From contig NZ_JABBGB010000002.1 of assembly GCF_012927185.1 (NCBI RefSeq), positions 806,001 to 870,000 on the forward strand: a stretch of 64,000 nt of DNA, given 5' to 3'. Below are positions 1 to 8,817 of this stretch, piece by piece. Numbering within the stretch: position 1 is the stretch's first letter; each line of letters opens with the position of its first letter. The translations under genes and the position numbers were made by a program. The DNA is from Pseudoflavitalea sp. G-6-1-2. GTDB taxonomy: Bacteria > Bacteroidota > Bacteroidia > Chitinophagales > Chitinophagaceae. The notes under the pieces are model-generated. The model was given only the letters and a program-made list of their open reading frames with translations. It ran no database searches and was not told where the DNA came from.

Positions 1-591
1 CGGTTGCAGCAGATGGGTTCGTACAATGAATTCTATATCGGGTTTGCCGAAGGCAATGTTCTGCAGAAATGCGAGTATCTGTTCTTTGCATTCACCTGCA
101 AGCAGCAGCAACAGCAGCTCCTGCTGTTTGAGTTGCAGAATAGCATCGAGGCGTTGTATGGGTTGATGAAAGAATCCGGTGAACTGAATTTTGAAATCAT
201 CCAGCAGTTCGTTGGTGGGCACCACCATCAATTCCTTTGATGCCGGAGGTTCTGTTACATGCAGTTGATGTGCAAGCAGGAATCTCTTTACAAAATCATC
301 CGTCAGAAACAACACCAATGCCTCAAATGGCTGATCGGCCAGCACTACTTCAGATGTTACGTAGATGCCTCTTTTGAGAATCAGCAATTGTCCTTCAGTG
401 GCTTTCACCGTGTTGTTGCCGAAATACATCATCTTCTCTCCCTTCAGTACAAAAACGAATGTATGATCGGTCATGAATCCGTTTTTCTTACTGGTGGAAT
501 GCATCAGCTTGATCTTCGCAACGGGCGTATCGCCCATATGCAGCATTACATCCGGATGATCTTTGAGCGTTTCAGGCAACCTGTACAGCAT
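1..591 (-). CDS. AraC-family transcriptional regulator, C-terminus cut by window edge
   Basis: This is a transcription factor fragment; the visible 197 residues are the N-terminal sensor half and the start of the DNA-binding half. I read it by translating the minus strand from an ATG at 591. The N-terminal part is a small beta-rich cupin-like domain (about residues 10-95) followed by helices with a leucine-rich stretch (ELLLLLLAG). This layout resembles the ExsA-like branch of the AraC family. The last visible residues (EFIVRTHLLQP) match the start of the helix-turn-helix region, which lies beyond base 1. It lies 42 bp downstream of the ECF sigma gene on the same strand but has its own promoter-like sequence. 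The start is uncertain: the promoter ends 4 bp before this ATG, so either the mRNA is leaderless or a Met 16 or 19 codons further in is used. Confidence 0.75.
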   Translation of the reverse strand, partial: MLYRLPETLKDHPDVMLHMGDTPVAKIKLMHSTSKKNGFMTDHTFVFVLKGEKMMYFGNNTVKATEGQLLILKRGIYVTSEVVLADQPFEALVLFLTDDFVKRFLLAHQLHVTEPPASKELMVVPTNELLDDFKIQFTGFFHQPIQRLDAILQLKQQELLLLLLAGECKEQILAFLQNIAFGKPDIEFIVRTHLLQP

Positions 592-595
592 ACTG

Positions 596-626
596 CAAAG
601 ATAGTTGCAGCAGCGGGTATTTGCAA
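596..626 (-). promoter_or_regulatory. Bacteroidetes-type promoter for the AraC regulator
   Basis: On the minus strand there is a TTG box at 624-626, a 20-bp spacer and TATCTTTG at 596-603. This is a full match to the known Bacteroidetes consensus (TTG, 17-23 bp, TAnnTTTG). The element ends four bases before the ATG at 591, so a predicted start of transcription would coincide with the start codon. Confidence 0.6.
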
Positions 627-633
627 TGAGGCA

Positions 634-1248
634 TCAGGCTACGGCGCGTGCCGCTTTTCTTTTCTCATTGCAGGGGATACATTCTGCATTTGCTTCGAAA
701 CTGCGGGGAACAAAACAACGCAGATAAGCCAACGCTTCTCTGATATGTTCTCTGATGGTATTCTTAGAAACATTCAGCATGGCGGCGATCTCTTCGTTGC
801 TCAGTCCTTTGAGACGGCTGAGTTTGAACACCTCTTTCCTTTTTTCGGGAAGCGATTCGATGCCTTTATGCAAAATGGAATGCAGTTCTTTCAGTTCAAT
901 TTCAGATTCGGGTTCGGCCCAAAGTTCCTGTGCAGGATCGGCAGCAACCACAGACAAACCAGTTTTCTTTTTCTTCAGTTGGTTATACATTCTGTTCTTC
1001 GTAACCACATATACAAAACCGGGGAAGTTCTGCATTCCTGCCAGCTTCTCGCGGAACATCCAGATACTCATAAAAACATCCTGCGCTACTTCCTCTGCCT
1101 TCCTCTCATCTTTCACTGTCCGTGCCAGATGGAGATTGATGAGCGAAGCATATCGCGCAACGATCTGCGAAAACGCCTGCTGGTCGCCCTTTGCAATGCG
1201 TGCGAGCAGTTCCTGTTCATCAGCCGGATGGATATTTGTAGTTATCAT
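634..1248 (-). CDS. RNA polymerase ECF-type sigma-70 factor
   Basis: This is an extracytoplasmic-function sigma factor of 204 residues that would direct RNA polymerase to a small set of promoters. A sigma region 2 helix bundle is visible at about residues 20-90, with the core sequence AEEVAQDVFMSIW. A sigma region 4 helix-turn-helix is visible at about 125-175 (GLSNEEIAAMLNVSKNTIREHI). The length fits the Bacteroidetes FecI-like expansion. In that expansion the sigma gene is usually followed by a FecR-type membrane anti-sigma gene, but none is adjacent here; the next gene downstream is an AraC regulator. The C-terminal tail (from about residue 185) adds a Cys pair (ECIPCNEKRK) outside the conserved domains. 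It is transcribed divergently from the Lrp gene, with 157 bp between them. Confidence 0.9.
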   Translation of the reverse strand: MITTNIHPADEQELLARIAKGDQQAFSQIVARYASLINLHLARTVKDERKAEEVAQDVFMSIWMFREKLAGMQNFPGFVYVVTKNRMYNQLKKKKTGLSVVAADPAQELWAEPESEIELKELHSILHKGIESLPEKRKEVFKLSRLKGLSNEEIAAMLNVSKNTIREHIREALAYLRCFVPRSFEANAECIPCNEKRKAARAVA

Positions 1249-1405
1249 GTAGCTCCGTATTAATTGATATAAAATTGTGGAATCACTTTATTTTATCCAA
1301 TACAGAGCGCAAATCGCCGTAAATTTTATGGATTAATGCCTAATAATTGTATTTTTATCCGGAATTAAGTACACAAACATCCCCAAACCTTTACTTTTTT
1401 TCAAT

Positions 1406-1873
1406 ATGGCCCAGGAAGAATTAGACCCGTTAGACATCAGAATATTGCGTTTGGTGCAACGGGATGCCTCACTCACCCATAAAGAGATCGCTGCCGAACT
1501 GGGCAAATCTGTGGCCACCGTTCACGAACGGATAAGGCGATTGAAAGAACAGGGATTCATCAAAAAGATCGTGGCGATACTCGACAGAAAGAAGATCGAT
1601 AAAAGTCTGATTGCATTTTCGCAGGTGCTGCTGCACAATCACACGGCGGAGACGCTGGCAACTTTTGAAAGGGAAGTGAGCAAATTCCCCGAAGTGATGG
1701 AGTGTTTTCAGATGACGGGCACCTTCGATTTTATTCTGCGCATTGCCACCAGTGATATGGATGCGTATCACGATTTTTACCGCAATAAACTGGCCAGGCT
1801 GCCCAATATTACTACAGTGCAGAGTTTTTTTGTATTGAGTGAAACGAAGAGTGTAACGGCCTATCCTATTTAG
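1406..1873 (+). CDS. Lrp/AsnC-family transcriptional regulator
   Basis: This is a feast/famine-type regulator of 155 residues, the normal length for the family. The N-terminal winged helix-turn-helix spans about residues 6-60 (LTHKEIAAELGKSVATVHER). The C-terminal RAM/AsnC ligand-binding domain spans about 70-150 and includes the typical GTFDFILRIAT strand. Members bind DNA as oligomers and usually sense an amino acid. The effector cannot be read from this sequence. The neighbouring genes (ECF sigma factor, divergent; Jet operon, convergent) do not suggest a specific target. Confidence 0.93.
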   Translation: MAQEELDPLDIRILRLVQRDASLTHKEIAAELGKSVATVHERIRRLKEQGFIKKIVAILDRKKIDKSLIAFSQVLLHNHTAETLATFEREVSKFPEVMECFQMTGTFDFILRIATSDMDAYHDFYRNKLARLPNITTVQSFFVLSETKSVTAYPI

Positions 1874-1890
1874 GTGCAGGAGTAGCTCTT

Positions 1891-2247
1891 CTAATCGACG
1901 GAGTTATTGAATTTAAGGGAATGTAAAAAAGCTTTTGCCCATTCAATATCATCCTGATGTTGTACTGAAGCCACACAAATAAGAATATGATCCAGCGCAA
2001 CTTTAATGCCTTTTATCTGCCAGATTTTATCAACCTCCTTCACAGAAAGCTCCTGGGATAATGAAGCATTGTTCCTATCAGGAGTTTCCATGAAAACCAA
2101 TATAGAAAAGTAGAGGGTTCTTCCTCCTTTGGTATCTACGTATTGCACGGAGTCGGCAAGTACGATCTTCTTAAATTGTTCTCCCGGTTCTATCTGCCAA
2201 TCTTCCAGTCTTGATTTTTTTCTCTTCTTGTTGAATAAGCCGAACAT
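1891..2247 (-). CDS. small hypothetical protein downstream of jetC-like gene
   Basis: I do not recognise this 118-residue protein. It begins with a short hydrophobic turn (MFGLFNKK) and a basic run, then a mixed alpha/beta domain without Cys pairs or membrane helices. It follows the jetC homologue by 29 bp on the same strand, so it is probably the last gene of that operon. It occupies the position where complete Wadjet type I operons carry jetD. It is far too short for JetD (roughly 400 residues) and shows no obvious topoisomerase VI/TOPRIM-like motif, so I do not call it a jetD remnant. It may be an unrelated passenger or a lineage-specific partner. Confidence 0.6.
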   Translation of the reverse strand: MFGLFNKKRKKSRLEDWQIEPGEQFKKIVLADSVQYVDTKGGRTLYFSILVFMETPDRNNASLSQELSVKEVDKIWQIKGIKVALDHILICVASVQHQDDIEWAKAFLHSLKFNNSVD

Positions 2248-2276
2248 AAAATTATCATTGATTCAGGGGGGATATA

Positions 2277-5200
2277 TCAACCTGCCTTTGCAGTCTTCTT
2301 TTTTTGCTTTTCCTTCAATTGCATCTTCGTCATATTATACAAAATACTCTGCCTGTTGTTCACGCGCTGCACCAGATGCACATGCGCAATGAAATCTTCC
2401 ACAATCTGGATCTTATCACTCGGCGTGACCACCAGCAATTGCAAATGCAGCTGCTTGCAGAGCTCCATCAGATAGGTGGCTTTCTCTTCATCCTGATTGC
2501 TGAAGCTCTCATCCACTGCAATGAAACGCAGGCTGCGCGCATTCTTTCCTTCGCGTGTAATGCCGAACTGATACGCAATGGCGCTACAAAGAATGGTGTA
2601 CGTGAGCTGTGCTTTTTCTCCACCAGACAACTGCCCCATCTGACGATAGGTTTTCTTCAGTTCATCTGTATTGCGGTATTTTTCATCGGCCCAGAACTCA
2701 AACCAGTTGCGCACATCGAGCACGCGCGCGCGGTACGCATCACTCTCATCGAGATTGCTGATCAGCGGCTGCACCTGCTTTCTGAAATGTGTTGCCTTAT
2801 CTTCAAAACTGCTCTGCTGCCAGTTTACGCCCTGAGGCAATGCAGACAGCAGCATGCTTCTGAATTCTTTGATAGTGGCATCGGACACAGCTTTGATGCC
2901 GAGCTGAATATAAGTATCGGGAAGCCTGTTGAAGTTGATGGCGCCCAGCGACTGGTTCAACGTCTGAATGCTGTAACGGATCTTCTGTTCCCAGTTATCG
3001 AGTTCTTCGTTGAGCTCTCCCATTTTGTACACCATGGTGTCGTGGAGGTAGCGCTCGAAATCTTTTTTATACCGGGGAAGATTGTCGGATTCCAGTTTCT
3101 CCAGCCATTCGAGATATTCGTTGGCAAACTCGCGGTCGTTGGCCAGTGGTTGCACATCTGCCGCCCAGTCCGTGAACTTCTGCAATATCTCCATGGGAGG
3201 GTTCTTGATCTTGTGGATCGCACGATCCAACTCACGTCCTTCTTTGTTCACGCTCTCTTCGTACTGATGTGCCAGCTTCTCCATTTTGTCGCGGAGCTGC
3301 TGAAAGAGATCGTTGATATTGGAGAGTTGAACGTCTGCTAAAATGCCGCTGTGCTTCTGCTGAAATTGCAGCAGCAGTTCTTTATCGTCGGCGGTAAGCT
3401 GATTGAGCAACGGTTCGAGTTGCTGTTGCTGTGCATCCATCTCCTGCAGACGGGTTTCGTCTACACGGATCTGGCCTACACATTCATCGCGCTCTGTTTC
3501 TGCTTTGGTTCTTTTTTTAACGATGCCATCTACCTGTTTGGTGAGTTCTTTCAGTTGATCGCTGCTGTCTTTCAGTGAAGCGATCTGGTCTTCTGTTTTT
3601 TTGATGGCGCGCTGAATGGCAGCGGTATTGATCAGTTCGAACTTCGGATGTTCTTTCAGCTGCAACACTGCATAGGCTTGCTTTTGAAGCCGCTTGTTCT
3701 TTGCTTCGGTACGCTGATCGGATTCTCCGGCCTTTTCGAGATCGCTGAGCAATTGCAGTCTGCGCGTTTGCAGCGCTTCGCGTTTGCGTTCATTGTTCCA
3801 TCCCATTACGTAGTTGCCGGGATCATTGCTTTGCGCACGATCGTCTTTTTCGTGACGCGCACGGTTCTTGATCAATCCGTATACCGTAATGGCTTTATCG
3901 TATCGTTCCAGTTCTTTTTCATTGTTGGCACAGAAGTAATCCATATGCACGATCACGTGTTGCTCCACCCAGCTGCTGAGCGGATGATCCGGATGGAATT
4001 CGAGCAGATGAAAAATACTTCCGTCTTCCGGATGCCGCGGTACTGCTATGTCCTGCACATGCTCGTACACCAGTCTCGCACGAAGGTTGGTCTGGTTTAC
4101 ATATTTGCTTACTTTCTTGTAATGTTTGTGCGGCACCAGCAGCCGGATGGCGAAACTGCGCAGCAGCTTTTCGAGAACACCCTGCCATTCCTGTGCATCG
4201 TTGCGCACCTGCATCAATTCTCCTGCAAATGGCAGGTCGGTTATTTCGAGTTTGAGCGCAGCACAGAGATCCTTGCGCACCTGTACCAGATAGCCGGGAA
4301 TATTGTGTCTGCTCTGTTGCAGCATATTGAATTCTTCTTCGATGCGTATCCGTTCGCGGTCTGCATTTTTTAAGCGATCCTTTGCCTCCCATCGCTCTTC
4401 ATCGTTGTTGCGGATCTCGGTCTCTATTTTTCTTCCGTTGCGTTCCGCTTCTTTGAGTATGCGCTGATAAGATGCTTCATCAACAGGCTGATCGGTTACA
4501 TGAATGTCTTTACACCATTCCGTGAATTGTGCCAGCGCCTGTTCAGTTTGTTCGAGCTGCTGTTGCTGGGACTCGATGTCTTTTTCGAGTTGCAGCAATC
4601 GCTGTCCGGCTTTGTTGCCATCGAGCTGATTTTGCAACTGCCTTTCTTCTTCCATGAAGTGGCTGATCTCCTGTTTGGCCTGTTGCAGTTTATCCTGCAA
4701 CAACTTCACTTCTTTCTTGCCCTGAACTATTGCGGTGTCGAGAAGATTGTATTTGGTGTATACGTTCCAGAGGCGGGCGGTATCGAGCTCCTGCTTTGCC
4801 TGTTCGAGCGCCACTGCCTGCTCTTTGTACGTCTGAAAACTTTTCTGCAAAGGTTTAAGCAACCGGATCTGCTCTTCTACTTTTTCGATATTGCGTTGTG
4901 CATCGAGCAGCGTGCCGAGGTGTTTTTTGAGATCCTGAAACTGCTCTTCCATATTGCGTGGCTCCAGCATATGCTGACGGATAAAGCCGTTCAGCTCACC
5001 GAGCACTTTGATGCCCACCGTCTGGTTGAAGAGGCCGAGTGCCTGAATGCTCTGCATGCCCAGCACATCTACCATTCGTTGTGCGTAGCGGCTGGAGCTG
5101 TCGAACCACTCCACCATTTTGCGGCTGCCCTTATTGTGTTGCGCATCGATGCGTTTGCGCCAGTTGCCATTGAAATCGAAGGGCTTGAAATCGTCTTCGA

Positions 5201-5675
5201 TATGCAATGGTTTATGCGCGATGGCAAACACTCGTTTCATTTCGTTCCCACTGAAATAGCGAACCTGGAACAGTGTTACGAACTGCTCCGCTTCATTGGC
5301 GAAATGCGCCAGCAGCACGCTGTACGCCGTTTCTTTAGATTCGCGGAGATAGAGCGTTTTGGTGCCCTGTCCATTGTCGGTGGCTACGGTTCCGTATCCA
5401 CCCATGAGATAGGATTCTTCGGTACGGTCACCTTTCTTTTCCGAACCGGAACTCTGATTATAGAAACGATATTTTTTTTCGGGAACGATGAGCGTCAGCA
5501 GCGCATCCACAAAAGTTGTTTTGCCACTGCCATTGGCGCCGGTGAGCAGCGAAGTTTCGCCACCGGGATTGATCTTCCACACATGCTCATCGAAAGTGCC
5601 CCAGTTGAAGATCTCCATGTACTGCAATCGAAATCCACTCTTGCGATCATCCGTGCTGAATACCGTTAACTGCAT
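2277..5675 (-). CDS. jetC: SMC-like ATPase of a Wadjet-type complex (JetC homologue)
   Basis: This is an SMC/MukB-like ATPase of 1132 residues, expected to form the ring-shaped motor of a Wadjet (JetABCD) complex. Such complexes extrude DNA loops and act against plasmids. The Walker A motif GANGSGKT lies at residues 46-53. An ABC signature (LSGGEK) lies at about 1016-1021 and a Walker B (FIAVDES) at about 1051-1057, so the ATPase appears intact. Between the two nucleotide-binding halves are long Glu/Lys/Gln-rich coiled coils (about 250-480 and 640-830) around a central hinge. Its start overlaps the jetB homologue by 29 bp, which suggests translational coupling. Order and sizes match Wadjet type I, except that jetD is missing downstream. 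Confidence 0.87.
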   Translation of the reverse strand: MQLTVFSTDDRKSGFRLQYMEIFNWGTFDEHVWKINPGGETSLLTGANGSGKTTFVDALLTLIVPEKKYRFYNQSSGSEKKGDRTEESYLMGGYGTVATDNGQGTKTLYLRESKETAYSVLLAHFANEAEQFVTLFQVRYFSGNEMKRVFAIAHKPLHIEDDFKPFDFNGNWRKRIDAQHNKGSRKMVEWFDSSSRYAQRMVDVLGMQSIQALGLFNQTVGIKVLGELNGFIRQHMLEPRNMEEQFQDLKKHLGTLLDAQRNIEKVEEQIRLLKPLQKSFQTYKEQAVALEQAKQELDTARLWNVYTKYNLLDTAIVQGKKEVKLLQDKLQQAKQEISHFMEEERQLQNQLDGNKAGQRLLQLEKDIESQQQQLEQTEQALAQFTEWCKDIHVTDQPVDEASYQRILKEAERNGRKIETEIRNNDEERWEAKDRLKNADRERIRIEEEFNMLQQSRHNIPGYLVQVRKDLCAALKLEITDLPFAGELMQVRNDAQEWQGVLEKLLRSFAIRLLVPHKHYKKVSKYVNQTNLRARLVYEHVQDIAVPRHPEDGSIFHLLEFHPDHPLSSWVEQHVIVHMDYFCANNEKELERYDKAITVYGLIKNRARHEKDDRAQSNDPGNYVMGWNNERKREALQTRRLQLLSDLEKAGESDQRTEAKNKRLQKQAYAVLQLKEHPKFELINTAAIQRAIKKTEDQIASLKDSSDQLKELTKQVDGIVKKRTKAETERDECVGQIRVDETRLQEMDAQQQQLEPLLNQLTADDKELLLQFQQKHSGILADVQLSNINDLFQQLRDKMEKLAHQYEESVNKEGRELDRAIHKIKNPPMEILQKFTDWAADVQPLANDREFANEYLEWLEKLESDNLPRYKKDFERYLHDTMVYKMGELNEELDNWEQKIRYSIQTLNQSLGAINFNRLPDTYIQLGIKAVSDATIKEFRSMLLSALPQGVNWQQSSFEDKATHFRKQVQPLISNLDESDAYRARVLDVRNWFEFWADEKYRNTDELKKTYRQMGQLSGGEKAQLTYTILCSAIAYQFGITREGKNARSLRFIAVDESFSNQDEEKATYLMELCKQLHLQLLVVTPSDKIQIVEDFIAHVHLVQRVNNRQSILYNMTKMQLKEKQKKKTAKAG

Positions 5676-6225
5676 GTGCCGAAAGTTGTTGTTTAAAATT
5701 TTCCAATACGTCGTTATCTACTTTTGACTTGATGATCTTTCTCACTCTGAACTTCTGTTCGTCGGAGATCTCATGATCTTCGATGCGATGTAGAAAGCCG
5801 AGTTCTTCCACGCGATCGATCAGGCGATCGAGTTCTTTGATGAACTTCACCCGGCTGGCATTTTCGCGGAAGAAAAGCTCTGCGAATTCTTTGATCTCGC
5901 GGCGTTTTCGGATCAGTTCGCGACTGGTAACCTCTCCTACTTCAAACTCAGCCATCATATCGCGCAGCAGTACCAGCAGCACACTTTCTTCGTAGTTGAT
6001 GCTTGTTCTCCGAACCCATCCGGCGGTGGTCTCTTCTTCATCGAGTTTCATCTGCTCGAGATAGGCATAGCCATCTTCTTTGTCGAGCACCAGTATCAGT
6101 CCCAGCTGTTGCAGAAACTGCGTAAGCTCGGTTTGATAGGTAAGCAATTGCTCCCAGGTAGATTTCTCGAAGTATTCCACCGGGCCTTTGAGCAGTTTGA
6201 TAAATAATCCTGTATATGGAAGCAT
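5647..6225 (-). CDS. jetB: DUF4194 protein (JetB homologue)
   Basis: This 192-residue protein is the small winged-helix/kite-type accessory subunit of a Wadjet complex, comparable to MukE or ScpB in other SMC systems. The call rests on its charged helical sequence with an arginine/lysine-rich segment (SRELIRKRREIKEFAELFF) and its place between the DUF3375 and SMC genes. It starts 25 bp after the jetA homologue ends and overlaps jetC by 29 bp, the usual tight arrangement. The length is normal for the DUF4194 family. I see no frameshift or gap. Confidence 0.82.
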   Translation of the reverse strand: MLPYTGLFIKLLKGPVEYFEKSTWEQLLTYQTELTQFLQQLGLILVLDKEDGYAYLEQMKLDEEETTAGWVRRTSINYEESVLLVLLRDMMAEFEVGEVTSRELIRKRREIKEFAELFFRENASRVKFIKELDRLIDRVEELGFLHRIEDHEISDEQKFRVRKIIKSKVDNDVLENFKQQLSAHAVNGIQHG

Positions 6226-6250
6226 AATATTCTTTTAATGAAACGCAGCG

Positions 6251-7717
6251 TTAACGGCTGAAAAGCAGGTAAGGCACTTCGATAAATTTTGTTTGTGCAG
6301 CGTCGATGGGAATCAGTTCCGTGATCTCCGGCATCGCCTGCACCCGATTGGCTTTCTCTTTGAGGAAGCTGAAATAACTTACCACTTCTCCCACTCCAAA
6401 CTGCAGGCCAACTGCATCGATTATCTCGCGCAAAGTGGCTGTCTGCCTTTGTTCCAGCACCTGTTCCACCTGGCTCCAGAGTTTCTTTTTGTCGATGAAT
6501 GCCGTATTGAGCATGCGGTTGAAACGTTCCAGGTCTTCTACTTTTTCCGATGCATTGGCGGGCTGTTTCACAGCTGCGGGCGCTTGCTTCGGCAACAGGG
6601 TCAGTCTCCGCTCCATGCTCATTTTTATTTCAGCAGGAGCATTGGTGTGAAGGCCTGCTTTTACATTGGGTTCGTCCATCAGTTGAAACACCAGCTCTTT
6701 GATGCTGCTGATCTGCTGGCGCAACCTTCGGTGCCGCGCAATTTCTTTTTCTGTGATGATGCGGCTCAGTTTCTCCGCCATTTTATCGTTGGCATCGTAC
6801 ACGCTGCGCCCCTGTTGCAGCAGCAGCGATTTGATATTTCGAACATAGTGGCTGTTGGTATCGATCTCGCGCTCCTGCAACAGATGAAGCAGGCTGTCCG
6901 TCATCCCTTTCCATTCTTCCTGTCCGCTGCGCGAAATAAGGAAGTCCCAGAACGCGTAGAAGCTCTTACCCTGATCGCTTTTGCGCAATTCGTCGTAAGC
7001 GCCGAAGGCGAAACCAACGATGGCTCCTTTGCTGGCTTCCGCTTTCGTATGTTGTTCAACGATAGCACGGTGAATGCCTTTGAAATTATCTTCCACTTCT
7101 CTGAAGTCGCTGAGCAGTTCGTAACTGAGCCGGATGAACCAGTCGAGCCGCTCTTTCACCTGCGCGTTGCTGAATACTTCGGGCTGATAACCCATTTCGA
7201 GTTTCTTGATCTCCTTATCGATCTCAGCGCGTTTGTTCTTCAGTTCTTCGAGGCGTGTGGCATGGTTATCCTGCGTATACTCCACCATTTCTTTCAGTGT
7301 CTGAAAGAGAAAACGGAAACGGCTTTCGGTACCTACAAATTGTCTTTTTTCGAGACTTTGCAGCCACTGAAAAACCTTTTCGGTATGGGAGCTGAGCTGG
7401 TATTGGGTTACGGCTTCGGAATCGGGAAAATCCTGCAGCAGTCTTTTCTGTACCCAGTTGAGCAGATACTTCCTTGCCCGGCTTTCTTCATCCTCCCCAA
7501 ATTCGATGCGCGCTTCTTCGAGATCTTCCATTCCTTCGGCATGGGTACGCAGTTCTTCGGCCAGTACTGAGGTAAGTACGGGCTCGGCGATAGAAAGCGT
7601 ATTCTCTGATTTGAAGGTCTGGTACAGGAATGGCAAAACCCAGTGGGCATTGCGCATCCGGATCATTTGTACAGCGGGCGACGAGCTCAACAGTTCAGAA
7701 ATATCGGATTGCTGCAT
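6251..7717 (-). CDS. jetA: DUF3375 protein (JetA homologue)
   Basis: This 488-residue protein is the kleisin-like subunit of a Wadjet complex (DUF3375), which would bridge the two heads of the JetC dimer. It has the expected length, an N-terminal helical domain, a coiled segment around residues 160-180 (LEELKNKRAEIDKEIKKLE) and a C-terminal winged-helix-like part ending in EVPYLLFSR. It is the first gene of the minus-strand jet operon and is divergent from the phosphoesterase gene, with 83 bp between them. No degradation is seen, so the ABC part of the system is probably expressed. Confidence 0.83.
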   Translation of the reverse strand: MQQSDISELLSSSPAVQMIRMRNAHWVLPFLYQTFKSENTLSIAEPVLTSVLAEELRTHAEGMEDLEEARIEFGEDEESRARKYLLNWVQKRLLQDFPDSEAVTQYQLSSHTEKVFQWLQSLEKRQFVGTESRFRFLFQTLKEMVEYTQDNHATRLEELKNKRAEIDKEIKKLEMGYQPEVFSNAQVKERLDWFIRLSYELLSDFREVEDNFKGIHRAIVEQHTKAEASKGAIVGFAFGAYDELRKSDQGKSFYAFWDFLISRSGQEEWKGMTDSLLHLLQEREIDTNSHYVRNIKSLLLQQGRSVYDANDKMAEKLSRIITEKEIARHRRLRQQISSIKELVFQLMDEPNVKAGLHTNAPAEIKMSMERRLTLLPKQAPAAVKQPANASEKVEDLERFNRMLNTAFIDKKKLWSQVEQVLEQRQTATLREIIDAVGLQFGVGEVVSYFSFLKEKANRVQAMPEITELIPIDAAQTKFIEVPYLLFSR

Positions 7718-7800
7718 CGGGTTACACGAGATTAGGCGCCCAATTTATTAATTCTATCCGAACGGCAAAAAAACTATCTTCATCCCCAAAACTTATACAC

Positions 7801-8631
7801 ATGCTCACCCGCAGGCGGTTCATTGGTCAGACTATCCGGGCAGCAATCCTTATCAGCGCCGGAAACACCCTCACCTCCTTTCTTCCCGGAACTTTTCTGC
7901 TTCCCGACAGAAAAAAAATCAGGCTCCGCTTTGCCCTGGCATCTGATGGGCATTATGGTCAACCCAAGACCGATTTCGCTGTAACCCACGCCAATATGGT
8001 GCAATGGCTGAATAAAGAAAAGCAGGATCGCGGCCTGAATTTCTCCGTCATCAACGGCGATCTGTTCCACGACAAACCCGAATTGCTGCCTCAGGTGAAG
8101 CAGGTTTGGGATGGATTGAGCATGCCTTACTACGTTTCGCACGGAAACCACGACAAAGTGCCCGAAGAAATGTGGAAAAATACTTTCGGATACGGCTGGC
8201 ATCACGCCTTCGATCTCAAAGATTGCGGATTCCTCATTCTCAACACCGCCGATATCGACGGAAAATATATTTGTCCGGATTTCAGCTTCGCACAACACCA
8301 ACTGCAACAATACGCCGGCAAAAAACATTGCTTTGTGTTCATGCATATCGCTCCCGCCAAATGGACGCCCAATGCCATCGAATGCAAGGGACTCACCGAT
8401 CTGTTTGCACAGCAACCGAACCTCAAAGGCATTTTCCATGGACATGATCACGATCAGGATGGCATGAAGGAACTCGGTGGCAAACACTATTTCTTCGACT
8501 CACATATCGGCGGCAACTGGGGTACTCCCTACAACGGCTACCGCATTGTGGAGGTACTGAAAGACGGAAGCATTTTCACTTACCAGATGAACGCAACGGC
8601 ATCTGTGCAGGTGAACAGCAATACCATCTGA
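7801..8631 (+). CDS. exported calcineurin-like metallophosphoesterase
   Basis: This is a 276-residue metal-dependent phosphoesterase. The calcineurin-fold motifs are in order: D49-x-H51 (ASDGHYG), GD at 86-87, GNHD at 115-118, a metal-binding His at about 182, and GHDHD at 214-218. I place the start at 7801 because the first residues (MLTRRRFIGQ) form a Tat-like twin-arginine signal with a hydrophobic stretch after it. A longer reading frame back to 7630 would run into the upstream jetA region. The substrate is not visible. It lies upstream of the SusC/SusD pair but 186 bp away, so co-transcription is uncertain. Confidence 0.85.
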   Translation: MLTRRRFIGQTIRAAILISAGNTLTSFLPGTFLLPDRKKIRLRFALASDGHYGQPKTDFAVTHANMVQWLNKEKQDRGLNFSVINGDLFHDKPELLPQVKQVWDGLSMPYYVSHGNHDKVPEEMWKNTFGYGWHHAFDLKDCGFLILNTADIDGKYICPDFSFAQHQLQQYAGKKHCFVFMHIAPAKWTPNAIECKGLTDLFAQQPNLKGIFHGHDHDQDGMKELGGKHYFFDSHIGGNWGTPYNGYRIVEVLKDGSIFTYQMNATASVQVNSNTI

Positions 8632-8817
8632 ACAGTGAAACAATCACGATAAACTCATCAGCGCAAGAACATCAAAAACACCGTCCGGCGGGCATTACAG
8701 CCGGCGAGGGTATTCTATTACCATGGTAGACTTCCCGGAAACGATTCCGTAAGTAATCTGTTCAATCCTGATTTTTTTGCGTAGTATACTTAGAATTTCT
8801 TCTTTGCGAAAATCAAA

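Noticed and set aside
259-1263. 334-codon plus-strand frame at the left edge
   Set aside because: It is antisense to the AraC regulator and the ECF sigma gene, both of which have clear family motifs.
1891-2247. Truncated jetD
   Set aside because: The 118-residue frame has its own plausible start, intact ending and no JetD-like motif; nothing in the flanks continues a longer frame.
2304-6000. Long plus-strand frames opposite the jet operon (for example 2304-3341 and 4500-5669)
   Set aside because: They mirror the coding strand of jetC/jetB/jetA and show low-complexity Leu/Phe/Gln-rich translations without domains.
8641-8817. Hairpin CCGGC/GCCGG after the phosphoesterase as a terminator
   Set aside because: The stem is short and no T run follows; I could not support it as a terminator.
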